Shown here in pieces: positions 16,044 through 24,645 of a stretch of 45,718 nt of DNA. The position numbers were made by a program, and so were the translations under genes. A model generated the notes under the pieces. The model searched no databases and was not told the origin of the DNA. It saw nothing but the letters and a program-made list of their open reading frames with translations. Origin of the DNA: Nitrospirota bacterium. Its GTDB lineage: Bacteria; Nitrospirota; 9FT-COMBO-42-15; HDB-SIOI813. How positions within the stretch are numbered: the first letter of the stretch is position 1; each line of letters begins with the position of its first letter. The stretch spans positions 1 to 45,718 of the forward strand of contig JADZCV010000003.1 of the NCBI GenBank assembly GCA_020851375.1. The letters are read 5' to 3'.

Positions 16044-16844
16044 TTATGCTGTTTTCGTATCTTTCCTAGCGTTATTGAATACCTCAACTGCCCCTTCCAC
16101 TGTGCCATTCTCATGAATAATGTGGCGTAATGCCCTTATCATCGGCACCGGGTGCGGGCTCTGCCAGATGTTTCTGCCGAGATTTATGCCGATGGCGCCT
16201 CGTTGCATGCCGTCGTGCACAAACTCAAACACCTCTTTCTCTGTGTCCACCTTCGGCCCCCCGGCGATAACTACAGGAACAGGACATCCGTTTACTACCT
16301 TATCAAAATCCTCGCACCAGTAGGTCTTAACGACCTTTGCGCCGAGTTCTGCGGCAATCCTGCAGCAGAGGCCGAGGTAGCGGGCATCGCGCTTTTCAAG
16401 CTCCCTTCCGACTGCCGTCACTGCCATTACAGGGATGCCGTACTCCTCCGCATCATTCACAAGCTGTCCGAGATTTAGCAGTGTCTGGCGCTCGTACTCG
16501 CTCCCGATAAATACCGACATACCTACTGCCGCAGCATTGAGGCGCACGGCCTCTTTTATAGAAGTGGTTATGCCCTCATTCGCCAGGTCCTTTCCTACCA
16601 TGCTCGTACCGCCTGACACCCTTAATATAACCGGGATGGAATTGCCAGGCTCCACACATGAGCGCAGCACGCCCCTTGTCACAAACAGGGCGTCGCTGTA
16701 TGGGAGAAGCGGCTTAATGGTCTCACCCGGTTTTTCCAGCTTCGATGTCGGCCCCTGAAAATATCCATGATCAATCGGCATAAACATGCATTTGCCATCC
16801 GGTTTTATAATCTGCGCCAAACGGTTCTTCATCCCCCAGTCCAT
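16044..16844 (-). CDS. LsrF/DeoC-type class I aldolase or thiolase
   Basis: The 266-residue TIM-barrel protein closely follows LsrF: DWGMKNRLAQIIKPDGK, MPIDHGYFQGPTSKLE, TRGVLRS, IGSEYERQTLLN, GAKVVKTYWCEDF (with the Schiff-base Lys), CPVPVVIAGGPK and GRNIWQSPHPVPM. LsrF processes phosphorylated autoinducer-2 breakdown products; archaeal relatives make ADH in aromatic amino acid synthesis. There are no lsrK, lsrR or transporter genes here, so an AI-2 role is doubtful. It follows a zinc dehydrogenase by 15 bases, suggesting a two-gene sugar-phosphate or related carbonyl pathway. Confidence 0.8.
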   Translation of the reverse strand: MDWGMKNRLAQIIKPDGKCMFMPIDHGYFQGPTSKLEKPGETIKPLLPYSDALFVTRGVLRSCVEPGNSIPVILRVSGGTSMVGKDLANEGITTSIKEAVRLNAAAVGMSVFIGSEYERQTLLNLGQLVNDAEEYGIPVMAVTAVGRELEKRDARYLGLCCRIAAELGAKVVKTYWCEDFDKVVNGCPVPVVIAGGPKVDTEKEVFEFVHDGMQRGAIGINLGRNIWQSPHPVPMIRALRHIIHENGTVEGAVEVFNNARKDTKTA

Positions 16845-16859
16845 CGTAAATCCTCCTTT

Positions 16860-17888
16860 TTATTTCTGCGGTTCTATAATTACCTTGATTGAATCTTTGC
16901 CATCCATGACATGCGCAAAACCCTTTACCGTATCTCCAAGGGCGAATCTGTGTGTTATCATGTCACGGACGTTAACGCGTTTGCTCCTTATCAGTTCAAG
17001 CGCAGTGATATGATCGGCACGGTCTCCGGCATATGAACTCATTAAGGACACCTCATTCCTGAACAGGAAGTCATTAAACGATATTGGTATTGTAACACCC
17101 TTATCAGTAGCTGCAAAGAATAATACCCTGCCGCCGCGTTCTGCTGACTGAAGCCCCTGTTCTATTGCAGACTTTGCACCAGTGCAAATAATTACGACAT
17201 CCGCAAGCCTGCCGTCATTGATATCCCTGAGATATTCAGGGGAAAAATCCCTTGCATCTACTGCATGATTAGCACCAAAGCCTCTTGCAGATTCAAGTCT
17301 GAACTCTGATATGTCTGTTGCAATGATCCTCCCTGCACCAAGCGCCCTTGCAAGGTTGATATGGAGTATTCCCGATATACCACTGCCTACTACCAGAATA
17401 CTATTTCCGGGATGTATACCCAGAAGCCTCTGACCACGCAGGACACAGGCAAGCGGCTCAACAAAGCTCCCCTCTTCAAAAGAGACCTCGTCCGGAAGGA
17501 GATATATCCCGCGGTCAACATTAATGGCCGGCAAAAGGACATATTCGGAAAAGCCACCGGGATAAAACTTTGTTTTGCGAAGCGTCTCACAAACGGTTGT
17601 ATGACCATTCAGACAGTAATGACAGGTATTGCATGGCACATGGTGGGACGCGGCAATCCTGGCGCCAGCCTTGTATTGTGTAACCCCATCGCCAACCGCA
17701 GCGATCTCACCTGCAACCTCATGACCAAGTACAAGCGGCGCCTTATGAATCCGGTACCACTCCATGATGTCACTGCCGCAGACCCCGCTCGACATGATCT
17801 TCATCAGCACTTCACCTGGACCTACCTGCGGCACAGGAACTTCTTCAACCCGGATATCCCGGTTGTTGTAATACATTGCCACGCGCAT
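16860..17888 (-). CDS. Zinc-dependent medium-chain dehydrogenase
   Basis: This 342-residue protein belongs to the threonine/sorbitol dehydrogenase branch. The catalytic zinc ligands are C37 (SSGVCGSD) and H56-E57 (GHEVAGE). The structural zinc Cys are C86, C89, C92 and C100. The NAD-binding motif VVGSGISGIL lies near residue 166. The substrate is probably a polyol, sugar phosphate or amino alcohol, not defined by sequence. It is the first gene of a pair with the LsrF-like aldolase. Confidence 0.85.
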   Translation of the reverse strand: MRVAMYYNNRDIRVEEVPVPQVGPGEVLMKIMSSGVCGSDIMEWYRIHKAPLVLGHEVAGEIAAVGDGVTQYKAGARIAASHHVPCNTCHYCLNGHTTVCETLRKTKFYPGGFSEYVLLPAINVDRGIYLLPDEVSFEEGSFVEPLACVLRGQRLLGIHPGNSILVVGSGISGILHINLARALGAGRIIATDISEFRLESARGFGANHAVDARDFSPEYLRDINDGRLADVVIICTGAKSAIEQGLQSAERGGRVLFFAATDKGVTIPISFNDFLFRNEVSLMSSYAGDRADHITALELIRSKRVNVRDMITHRFALGDTVKGFAHVMDGKDSIKVIIEPQK

Positions 17889-17954
17889 AGATGGAAAACA
17901 TTATCATATGCCGGTCAAAAAATCCATCCCCTGAGGTAACAGTAAATGAAGAAC

Positions 17955-17972
17955 CCTGCAGCAAGCTGCAGG
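17955..17972. repeat. Perfect small stem-loop (CCTGCAGC-AA-GCTGCAGG)
   Basis: An 8-bp perfect stem with a two-base loop lies in the 227-base gap between the zinc dehydrogenase start and the DUF488 remnant. A similar, weaker GTAGCAAGCTAC stands at 18073-18084. No T-run follows, so a simple terminator is unlikely. Confidence 0.45.
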
Positions 17973-17991
17973 ATATCCAGGCAACTTCAAC

Positions 17992-18059
17992 GTCATTCCT
18001 GCGAAAGCAGGAATCCAGAACTACACATGATTCTGGATTCCCACTTTCGTGGGAATGAC
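17992..18059. repeat. Palindromic GTCATTCC-type repeat
   Basis: It starts GTCATTCCTGCGAAAGCAGG and ends CACTTTCGTGGGAATGAC, with two internal hairpins. It lies between the zinc dehydrogenase and the DUF488 remnant. Confidence 0.85.
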
Positions 18060-18115
18060 GGGAGGAAACACTGTAGCAAGCTACGATGAGATAGAAGTTA
18101 TCAGAAGCGTGAGAT

Positions 18116-18552
18116 TTACAAAATATGTTCTATCTCTATATCCCCCCAAATAGACTTGAGGCGCTCGGCGACAAGGCGACGGTGACAATGATGAGGCTTA
18201 TCTTCACTGCATAAAAGGCACGCATTATCAAATAATTCCCGGGAAAGTTTATTCTCAACCGCCCTTTTTATCATCAGTTCAACAAACTTCTTTTCGTATA
18301 TCGCCCAGTCACCTTTATTTTTTTGTACTCATCCAGGATATCCTGTGTAGGAGCAAGATCAGGCACATGGGTATATTCTATGGCACAGATGGTTTTCAGA
18401 AAATAGCTCAAATCATCCTTTTTAGCAAATCCCGCTAATTGAGAAACAATGTTAAGACGTATATCTATTACGCGTTTCACACCCGCATTACATAATTTCT
18501 TAAAGAAATTCTCCGCAGATTTTCTTGTAAACCCTATGGTAAATAATTGCAT
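18116..18552 (-). pseudogene. DUF488 family protein, frameshifted
   Basis: The first part (18274-18552) starts MQLFTIGFTRKSAENFFKKL, typical of DUF488, and holds VIDIRLN. At an A7 run (near 18313-18319) the frame leaves the family sequence and stops at 18274. With one more A the frame continues as DWAIYEKKFVELMIKRA, then CLLCSEDKPHHCHRRLVAERL, the conserved Cys/His motif of the family, and stops at 18116-18118. So the gene is complete except for one base, or there is a sequencing error. Its start overlaps the stop of the next DUF488 fragment by one base. Confidence 0.75.
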
Positions 18553-18983
18553 TAACCTCTGCCTGCGCCTGCTTTATGTCCAATATCTCCTGTATTCTTG
18601 TTATCTTTCTCATAAGAACTTCTCATATATACAATCTTTTCACCCTGAAAATCATATGCCTGCTCAATAAGATCTTTATCGCTTCTGAATAAATCATGTT
18701 GGGGAAGCTTTGACATCTCCAAAAGTCTATGTTCAAAGTCAACATTATTTTCTATCTTGCCATCTCCAAGAATATATTTGATTTCGATGTCTTTAGAGCG
18801 CAGATTTCTACAGATTATAATTGTCCTATGGCACACAATAGGATCCTTTTCTGCACACATCATGGCAACAAGGTAATTCTTAAGACCCTCAACGAGCCGG
18901 TTAATCCCTTGATAAAACTTGGGTTCCTGGGCAAGACAACTATTTGGTGTCTCCTTATTTATTACTACATTTAAGTCACACAA
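18552..18983 (-). pseudogene. C-terminal part of a second DUF488 protein
   Basis: The segment encodes PKFYQGINRLVEGLKNY, then MCAEKDPIVCHRTIIICRNL, the second half of DUF488 including its Cys/His motif. The N-terminal half is missing: the frame begins at a TTG just after the stop of the YoeB fragment, in the same frame. Residues 95-143 are a variable tail ending in a KAGAGRG stretch. It may still be translated and could be coupled to the downstream DUF488 gene by TAATG. Confidence 0.65.
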
Positions 18984-18995
18984 TAATAGTCCAAT

Positions 18996-19163
18996 TTAGT
19001 AGTGATACCTGCACGATAGTATCCGGATCTTTTCATCCAATACCTGATAGACAAGGCGGTGTTCCTCATCTATGCGCCTTGACCAGCAACCGGATAGCTG
19101 ATGCTTGAGTTTTTCAGGTTTTCCTATGCCCTGAATAGGAAAGACATGAAATAACCAGCAGCC
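18996..19163 (-). pseudogene. C-terminal fragment of a YoeB/Txe toxin
   Basis: Directly after the glgX stop the minus strand reads [20 protein letters not shown], then [15 protein letters not shown] and SCRYHY with a stop at 18996-18998. This is the end of YoeB, including the conserved RRI, EHRLVY and C-terminal HY active-site tail. The N-terminal third and any YefM partner are missing. It is a relic fused by deletion to the end of glgX. Confidence 0.8.
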
Positions 19164-21299
19164 TTACCTCCCCACCAGGACTACTGTGCTCCTCGGATTA
19201 ATGGGGTAATAACCGGATGGATTGAACAGTATCTCTTTGCCGACATCAGCAAAGTCTTCACCGCTCTCAAGGCTCGTGTCAATCACCCTGTACCATTTCA
19301 TTCCCTCCTCAATCTCCGGGATTTTAATATCCTGCGTATTGAAATCAGCATTCAGGATAATGAAGAGCTGATAGTTTCCCAGTCGCGATTTTACCTCACC
19401 ACCGTCAAGCCTGTAGCATAATGTACGGAGATCAGGGTCATCCCATGACGGTTTACCGCCATCTTTTCCAAACCACGTAATATCGGGGATGTTATTGGCA
19501 TTGAGGTCCCTGCCGAGCAAAAACTTCCGCCTCTGAAGGATGGTATATTTTTTTGTAAAGGCAACGGCCTTTTTAAAAAATTCAAGTATGCCGGCATTCT
19601 TCTTTGTCTCCTCCCAGTCAAACCAGCTTATCTCATTATCCTGACAGTATGCATTATTATTCCCGTGTTGTGTCCTCATGAACTCATCCCCGCCGAGTAC
19701 CATTGGCACGCCGGATGAGAAGAGCAGGCAACAGATATAATTCTTTACAAGCTGCTTCCTGAGCCTGATAATGCCTTCATCGGCACTCTCCCCCTCAGCA
19801 CCGCAATTCCATGAATTGTTGTCGTTAGATCCGTCGTTATTATTCTCAAGGTTCTCCTCATTATGTTTGAAATTATAGGTCACAAGGTCATTCAGGGTGA
19901 AACCGTCATGGCATGTAATAAAATTTACACTGTTGTACGGAGACCTCCCGTCATCTCCATAAAGGTCTGCCGAACCTGTTAATCTGTAACCCAGTTCCCT
20001 TACCTGACCCGCATCCCCCTTCCCAAACTTTCTCATCGTATCCCTGAACCTGCCGTTCCATTCAGACCAGTCAACAGGGAAGTTTCCAACCTGATATGTC
20101 CCCAAATCCCATGGCTCTGCTATCAGCTTTATCCTGTTCAGAACCGGGTCCTGGGATATGGCATCAAAGAATGAGGCCGAACTCTGAAACATGCCCCCCT
20201 CCCTTCCCAGGACCGAGGCAAGGTCAAACCTGAAACCATCCACATGCATCACCTCAACCCAGTAACGCAGTGAGTCCATCACTAACCGTATCACGTGGGT
20301 GTTTGAAAGGTTAAGGCTGTTGCCGCAGCCCGTGTAATTCATGTAATAACGATAGGGGTCTGAAGGGCCGCCGGTAAGGCAGTAATACGTGGGGTTATCA
20401 ATCCCTTTGAAGCATACTGTGGGGCCGAACTCATTCCCCTCGCTTGTATGGTTATAAACCACATCCATGATTACTTCAATCCCTGCTGCATGAAGTTCCC
20501 GCACCATGGTCTTGAACTCATTAACCTGACAGCCGGGGAAACTTCCTGTACTGTAGGATGACTCAGGCGCAAAAAAGCCTATTGTGTTATATCCCCAGTA
20601 GTTGGTCAGCCCCTTGTTTGTAAGAAAATCATCAATATAAAATTCCTGCAACGGCAAAAACTCTACTGCATTTATCCCGAGTTCCTTTAGATAAGGTATC
20701 TTCTCAATAAAACCCATATAAGTGCCAGGCTCTTTTACACCGGATGATTTATGCGCAGTAAAACCCTTAAGATGAACCTCATAAATGATCATCCTTTCAA
20801 AAGGGATATCAAGCCGCATATCGCCTTTCCAGTCAAATCTGTCATCTGTTACAATAGACTTCGGGACAATGCCGGTGTTGTCACGGCTGTCAAGGGATAA
20901 GTCTCTTTCATTCGAATCAGGGTTGTATGCCAGGAGGAGGTTATCTTTATTGATGAACTTGCCGGTTAATGCTTTAGAGTACGGGTCTATCAGGAGTTTA
21001 TTCTCATTGAACCTCATCCCATGGCGCGGGTCAAAGTAGCCCCTGATCTTGTATCCATAAAGCTGACCTGGCTTGATACCATGAACAAATGCATGCCAGA
21101 TGTACCTTGTCCTGTTCTCAAGCCTGATTATATCCGTAGGGTCCCCAGCCGGGGTATCAAAGAGGAGTAGAAAAACCTCAGATGCATGCTGTGAGTATAT
21201 AGCAAAATTTACACCGCCTATTGCAGGGGTAGCGCCGAGTGGGTAGTACCTCCCTGCAGAGACCTTTTTATCAGTCCTGTGCACAAGTTCGTATGCCAT
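19164..21299 (-). CDS. glgX: Glycogen debranching enzyme GlgX
   Basis: The 711-residue GH13 enzyme hydrolyses alpha-1,6 branches of phosphorylase-trimmed glycogen. An N-terminal CBM48 region (PLGATPAIGGVNFAIYSQHA) is followed by the amylase barrel: DVVYNHTSEG, HVDGFRFDLASVLGRE with the nucleophile Asp, LIAEPWDLG with the acid Glu, and FITCHDGFTLNDLV. Length is usual (about 700). It is preceded on the same strand by an osmC-like gene (49-base gap). No other glycogen genes are in the window. The 3' side is occupied by toxin and DUF488 relics. Confidence 0.95.
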   Translation of the reverse strand: MAYELVHRTDKKVSAGRYYPLGATPAIGGVNFAIYSQHASEVFLLLFDTPAGDPTDIIRLENRTRYIWHAFVHGIKPGQLYGYKIRGYFDPRHGMRFNENKLLIDPYSKALTGKFINKDNLLLAYNPDSNERDLSLDSRDNTGIVPKSIVTDDRFDWKGDMRLDIPFERMIIYEVHLKGFTAHKSSGVKEPGTYMGFIEKIPYLKELGINAVEFLPLQEFYIDDFLTNKGLTNYWGYNTIGFFAPESSYSTGSFPGCQVNEFKTMVRELHAAGIEVIMDVVYNHTSEGNEFGPTVCFKGIDNPTYYCLTGGPSDPYRYYMNYTGCGNSLNLSNTHVIRLVMDSLRYWVEVMHVDGFRFDLASVLGREGGMFQSSASFFDAISQDPVLNRIKLIAEPWDLGTYQVGNFPVDWSEWNGRFRDTMRKFGKGDAGQVRELGYRLTGSADLYGDDGRSPYNSVNFITCHDGFTLNDLVTYNFKHNEENLENNNDGSNDNNSWNCGAEGESADEGIIRLRKQLVKNYICCLLFSSGVPMVLGGDEFMRTQHGNNNAYCQDNEISWFDWEETKKNAGILEFFKKAVAFTKKYTILQRRKFLLGRDLNANNIPDITWFGKDGGKPSWDDPDLRTLCYRLDGGEVKSRLGNYQLFIILNADFNTQDIKIPEIEEGMKWYRVIDTSLESGEDFADVGKEILFNPSGYYPINPRSTVVLVGR

Positions 21300-21348
21300 A
21301 ATAAGCCCTTCTGTTAACCTGCTTATTAATATAGAATCTTCGAACCCG

Positions 21349-21777
21349 CTATGCAGTAAGTCTTGCCTGCAGCTTAATCTCAGTACCAGTCAGTGCCCTG
21401 GATACAGGACAGGATTTTTTGGTGGTCTCGGCCTTTTCAATGAAGGCCTGCTCACTTATCCCCGGGACATCAGCCTCTGTATCAAGAGTTATCAAGGTAA
21501 TCCTAAAACCCTCTTCGAGCTTTTCAATTTTGACTGACGCATTTGTATTAATTCGCCTCGGTGTAAAGCCGGCTTGTGCAAGGCCGTTAGCCAGCGCCAT
21601 TGAGAAACACCCTGCCAGGGCTGCCCCGATTAATTCCTCCGGGTTTGTCCCTGTCCCTTCTTCGAACCTGGATGAAAAGGAGTATGCACCTTCAAAGGCA
21701 CCGCTCCCGAGTTTCATCCGGCCCTTGCCATCTTTGAGATTTCCTTCCCACACAGCAGCTGCTTTACGTATAGGCAT
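21349..21777 (-). CDS. OsmC-family peroxiredoxin-like protein
   Basis: The 142-residue protein has the OsmC/Ohr pair of reactive cysteines in GCFSMALANGLA and KKSCPVSRAL, with a conserved NPEELIGAALA between. OsmC proteins reduce organic hydroperoxides as cytoplasmic dimers. The MPIRKAAAVWEGNLKDGKG start and length are of the OsmC (not Ohr) type. I chose the ATG at 21777 with AGGAGG about 8 bases upstream. It may share a transcript with glgX. Confidence 0.92.
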   Translation of the reverse strand: MPIRKAAAVWEGNLKDGKGRMKLGSGAFEGAYSFSSRFEEGTGTNPEELIGAALAGCFSMALANGLAQAGFTPRRINTNASVKIEKLEEGFRITLITLDTEADVPGISEQAFIEKAETTKKSCPVSRALTGTEIKLQARLTA

Positions 21778-22021
21778 TGTAAACACCTCCTTATTTAATG
21801 TGACTGTCCTAAAATACAAGATCAAGATACCAACAAATGGGCTTTAAAGTCAATTTGATTTCATAATTGTGAAACCTTTCAAATCCTGTCATTTCAGTTA
21901 CATAAAGAATTTGCCATTTTTCAAAGAGTTATATAACTTTTTAAGTTGTGAGGGATTTTCAAGTTACATAAGACTTAAATTTCTTATCAATTGATAAGCT
22001 TCTCTGTTTACTCAAATAGCT

Positions 22022-22310
22022 TTATTTTTTCTGCGCAACCTGCAACATTTGCCCATTTGTTTTTTCGGTGATGCCAATCTTTTCGCGAATCGCCCTGTTA
22101 ACTAAATTGGTTAAATCTCTTGCAGCCGTTCGTAACATCTCAATGGTATTTTCAATCTGCTTGCGTATTATATTATGTCTCTCCTTCAGCAACTATGAGT
22201 TCGGGGTAGGTTGTGCCTGGTAATGAATATTGCCTTCATCCTCACTATCAAGTTCTTTGCCCATGCAGTATTTATGTCGTAATTGATGATGAAGTCCAGC
22301 TCAGTGTAAT
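22022..22310 (-). pseudogene. Remnant of a DNA methyltransferase tail plus a short open segment
   Basis: The minus strand at 22196-22310 reads ELDFIINYDI, then after a one-base deletion YCMGKELDSEDE and on to a TAG at 22193-22195. This is the C-terminal tail typical of large Eco57I/PglX-like adenine methyltransferases. The same frame continues after the TAG for 56 codons (LLKERHNIIRKQIENTIEML at its start) to a TAA at 22022-22024; I do not recognise that part. The stretch 22272-22302 is identical to 22997-23027. The rest of the gap from 21778 to 22022 is AT-rich and shows nothing else. Confidence 0.6.
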
Positions 22311-22311
22311 T

Positions 22312-22952
<641 letters not shown>

Positions 22953-22955
22953 TTA

Positions 22956-23218
22956 TTATTCATCTTCGCCATCAAGTTCCTTGCCCATACGGTATCTTAT
23001 GTCGTAATTGATGATGAAGTCCAGCTCCTCGTTTGTGAAGCCGTAATGCCTTGCCAGCACCTTGCCAATTTCGTCTTTGATTTCATTTCTACACCCATCT
23101 GATTAAATCCAATAGGAACTTTTGTAATGTACCATTTCCCAAAATGCCAGCAATCTGAAATTGCAGAATAAAACCAGTATAATAGAGATGAGTTAAGAAA
23201 AGCCTCCATACACTCCAT
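22956..23218 (-). pseudogene. C-terminal remnant of a large adenine-specific DNA methyltransferase
   Basis: The minus strand reads FLNSSLLYWFYSAISDCWHF and KWYITKVPIGF, a conserved part of the target-recognition region of Eco57I/PglX-type methylases. After a frameshift near 23090 it continues EIKDEIGKVLARHYGF and ELDFIINYDIRYRMGKELDG with a stop at 22956-22958. The catalytic N-terminal region is missing from the window. A second copy of the last part stands at 22196-22310. Confidence 0.7.
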
Positions 23219-23540
23219 TAAAATTTTATCATAGATATTGCTAAATACAAGAAACCTCCACAGTGCAGAAGGTTAACATGTTTTGTTTATGACCCAGAAG
23301 GCAGGCTAACTAATCCGCGTGGAATAGAAAATGACTTAAGCAACTGTGATAGCGATATTGACGCAGGATGGACTGCACCCCTGAAACTGGACAAAATATG
23401 TTAGGGTATCAGACAGGTTTACTTTAATCCCTGAATATATGAAAAAGGGGAGTCAAGGTTGACTTAAATTACCAAAATCAGTAGATTAGCAAGTAGTCAT
23501 AAGGGTTATCAGGAAATTACAAGGATTTGCCTCTGTTTAC
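23219..23540. other. Gap without a gene between methyltransferase relic and Nudix gene
   Basis: No complete gene is visible. A plus-strand open stretch (VYDPEGRLTNPRGIENDLS, about 23286-23342) lacks a start and could be decayed coding DNA. CCCTGAAACTGGACAAAAT at 23377-23396 resembles an insertion-sequence end, but no partner end was found. Confidence 0.3.
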
Positions 23541-24161
23541 ATGATGATCAAGAATGTATTCACTGGAAGGGTTTTGCAGTTGAATCTTGAAAGAGCCTCG
23601 CTGCCTGATGGGCGGAGTGTTGATCTGGAGATCATCAGACACCCAGGCGGGGCCTGTGCACTGCCTGTCCATGATGACGGCAATATCATATTGATCCGTC
23701 AGTACCGGCATGCAGCCGGTGGCATTATATGGGAGTTACCGGCCGGCAGGATTAATGAGAACGAGGAGCCTGAGTCCTGCGCCAGGCGTGAATTGAAGGA
23801 GGAGACAGGCTTTGAGGCCGGGAAGATGGAGAAGATAGGGGAGTTCTTTAGCACCCCCGGTTTTTGTACGGAGTTATTGCATATTTATCTGGCCACTCAA
23901 TTAACGCCCTGTAAACACGATCCTGAAGAGGATGAGTATATCGAGATAGTGAAACTTCCTTTTGCAAACGCTTTGGATATGGTATTAAGCGGTAAGATCA
24001 GGGATAGCAAGACCATGATCGCCTTGCTTCTTGCAAAGGAAAGATTTCCGGTGAAAGGGTTGAAGAAGGAAGATGAGACCATGTATCCAAAGATCATTAT
24101 CAGAAACGAGAAGGCGGATGGCCCACAAAACGGTGCAGGCGACGATTTACAGCGCGCCTGA
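23541..24161 (+). CDS. Nudix hydrolase, ADP-ribose pyrophosphatase type
   Basis: The 206-residue protein has a complete Nudix box: GRINENEEPESCARRELKEE (about 73-92) followed by TGF, matching G-x5-E-x7-REUxEExGU. The N-terminal LNLERASLPDGRSVDLEIIR and LIRQYRHAAGGIIWELPAGR wording is that of ADP-ribose pyrophosphatases. It probably hydrolyses ADP-ribose or similar. The last 35 residues (after PVKGLKKED) are an extension without a recognised motif. The frame is open beyond the TGA in the same phase up to the next gene. Confidence 0.88.
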   Translation: MMIKNVFTGRVLQLNLERASLPDGRSVDLEIIRHPGGACALPVHDDGNIILIRQYRHAAGGIIWELPAGRINENEEPESCARRELKEETGFEAGKMEKIGEFFSTPGFCTELLHIYLATQLTPCKHDPEEDEYIEIVKLPFANALDMVLSGKIRDSKTMIALLLAKERFPVKGLKKEDETMYPKIIIRNEKADGPQNGAGDDLQRA

Positions 24162-24260
24162 CCCAACACAAAGCCCGACACCATCACCTTCGGCTTCGGC
24201 GTTACTGTCCTCAGACAGGAAGTAAGGTCAAGTACAGGAAGCGAGTGGAGATACAGGCGA

Positions 24261-24590
24261 TTGCAGAAACCTAAAGAACCTCTTGTCCCCTCAGAACGGC
24301 ATGAGACTATCCGTAAGCAGATGATAGCAATCCTTGAAGGCCGGACCCTTTCAGCCCGGGAAATATCCGGTATTGTCAAGATAGGAGAAAAAGAGGTTTA
24401 TGAACATCTTGAGCATATACAGAGGGCAAGTCGCACAAACAATTACCAGCTTATAGTAACCCCTGCAGAATGCAAGAAATGCGATTTTGTATTCAGAAAA
24501 AGGGACAGGCTAAAGAAACCGGGGAAATGCCCTGTATGTCACAGTGAAGCAATAACAGGACCACTGTTTTCAATACGATCCAATCCTTGA
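24261..24590 (+). CDS. HTH plus zinc-ribbon transcriptional regulator
   Basis: The 109-residue protein has a winged-helix-like N-terminal half (HETIRKQMIAILEGRTLSA, then EISGIVKIGEKEVYEHLEHI) and a C-terminal zinc ribbon, ECKKCDF with CPVC near the end. This matches the predicted regulators of COG3357. The start is a TTG at 24261 with GGAG upstream; no ATG fits. The frame is open back to the Nudix stop, so a longer product is formally possible. Target genes are unknown; it lies 55 bases before ileS. Confidence 0.75.
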   Translation: MQKPKEPLVPSERHETIRKQMIAILEGRTLSAREISGIVKIGEKEVYEHLEHIQRASRTNNYQLIVTPAECKKCDFVFRKRDRLKKPGKCPVCHSEAITGPLFSIRSNP

Positions 24591-24645
24591 CACCCCTGCG
24601 CAGCAGGTGTTATGATTGCGCTGAAAATCAGGCGCTGCACACTCT

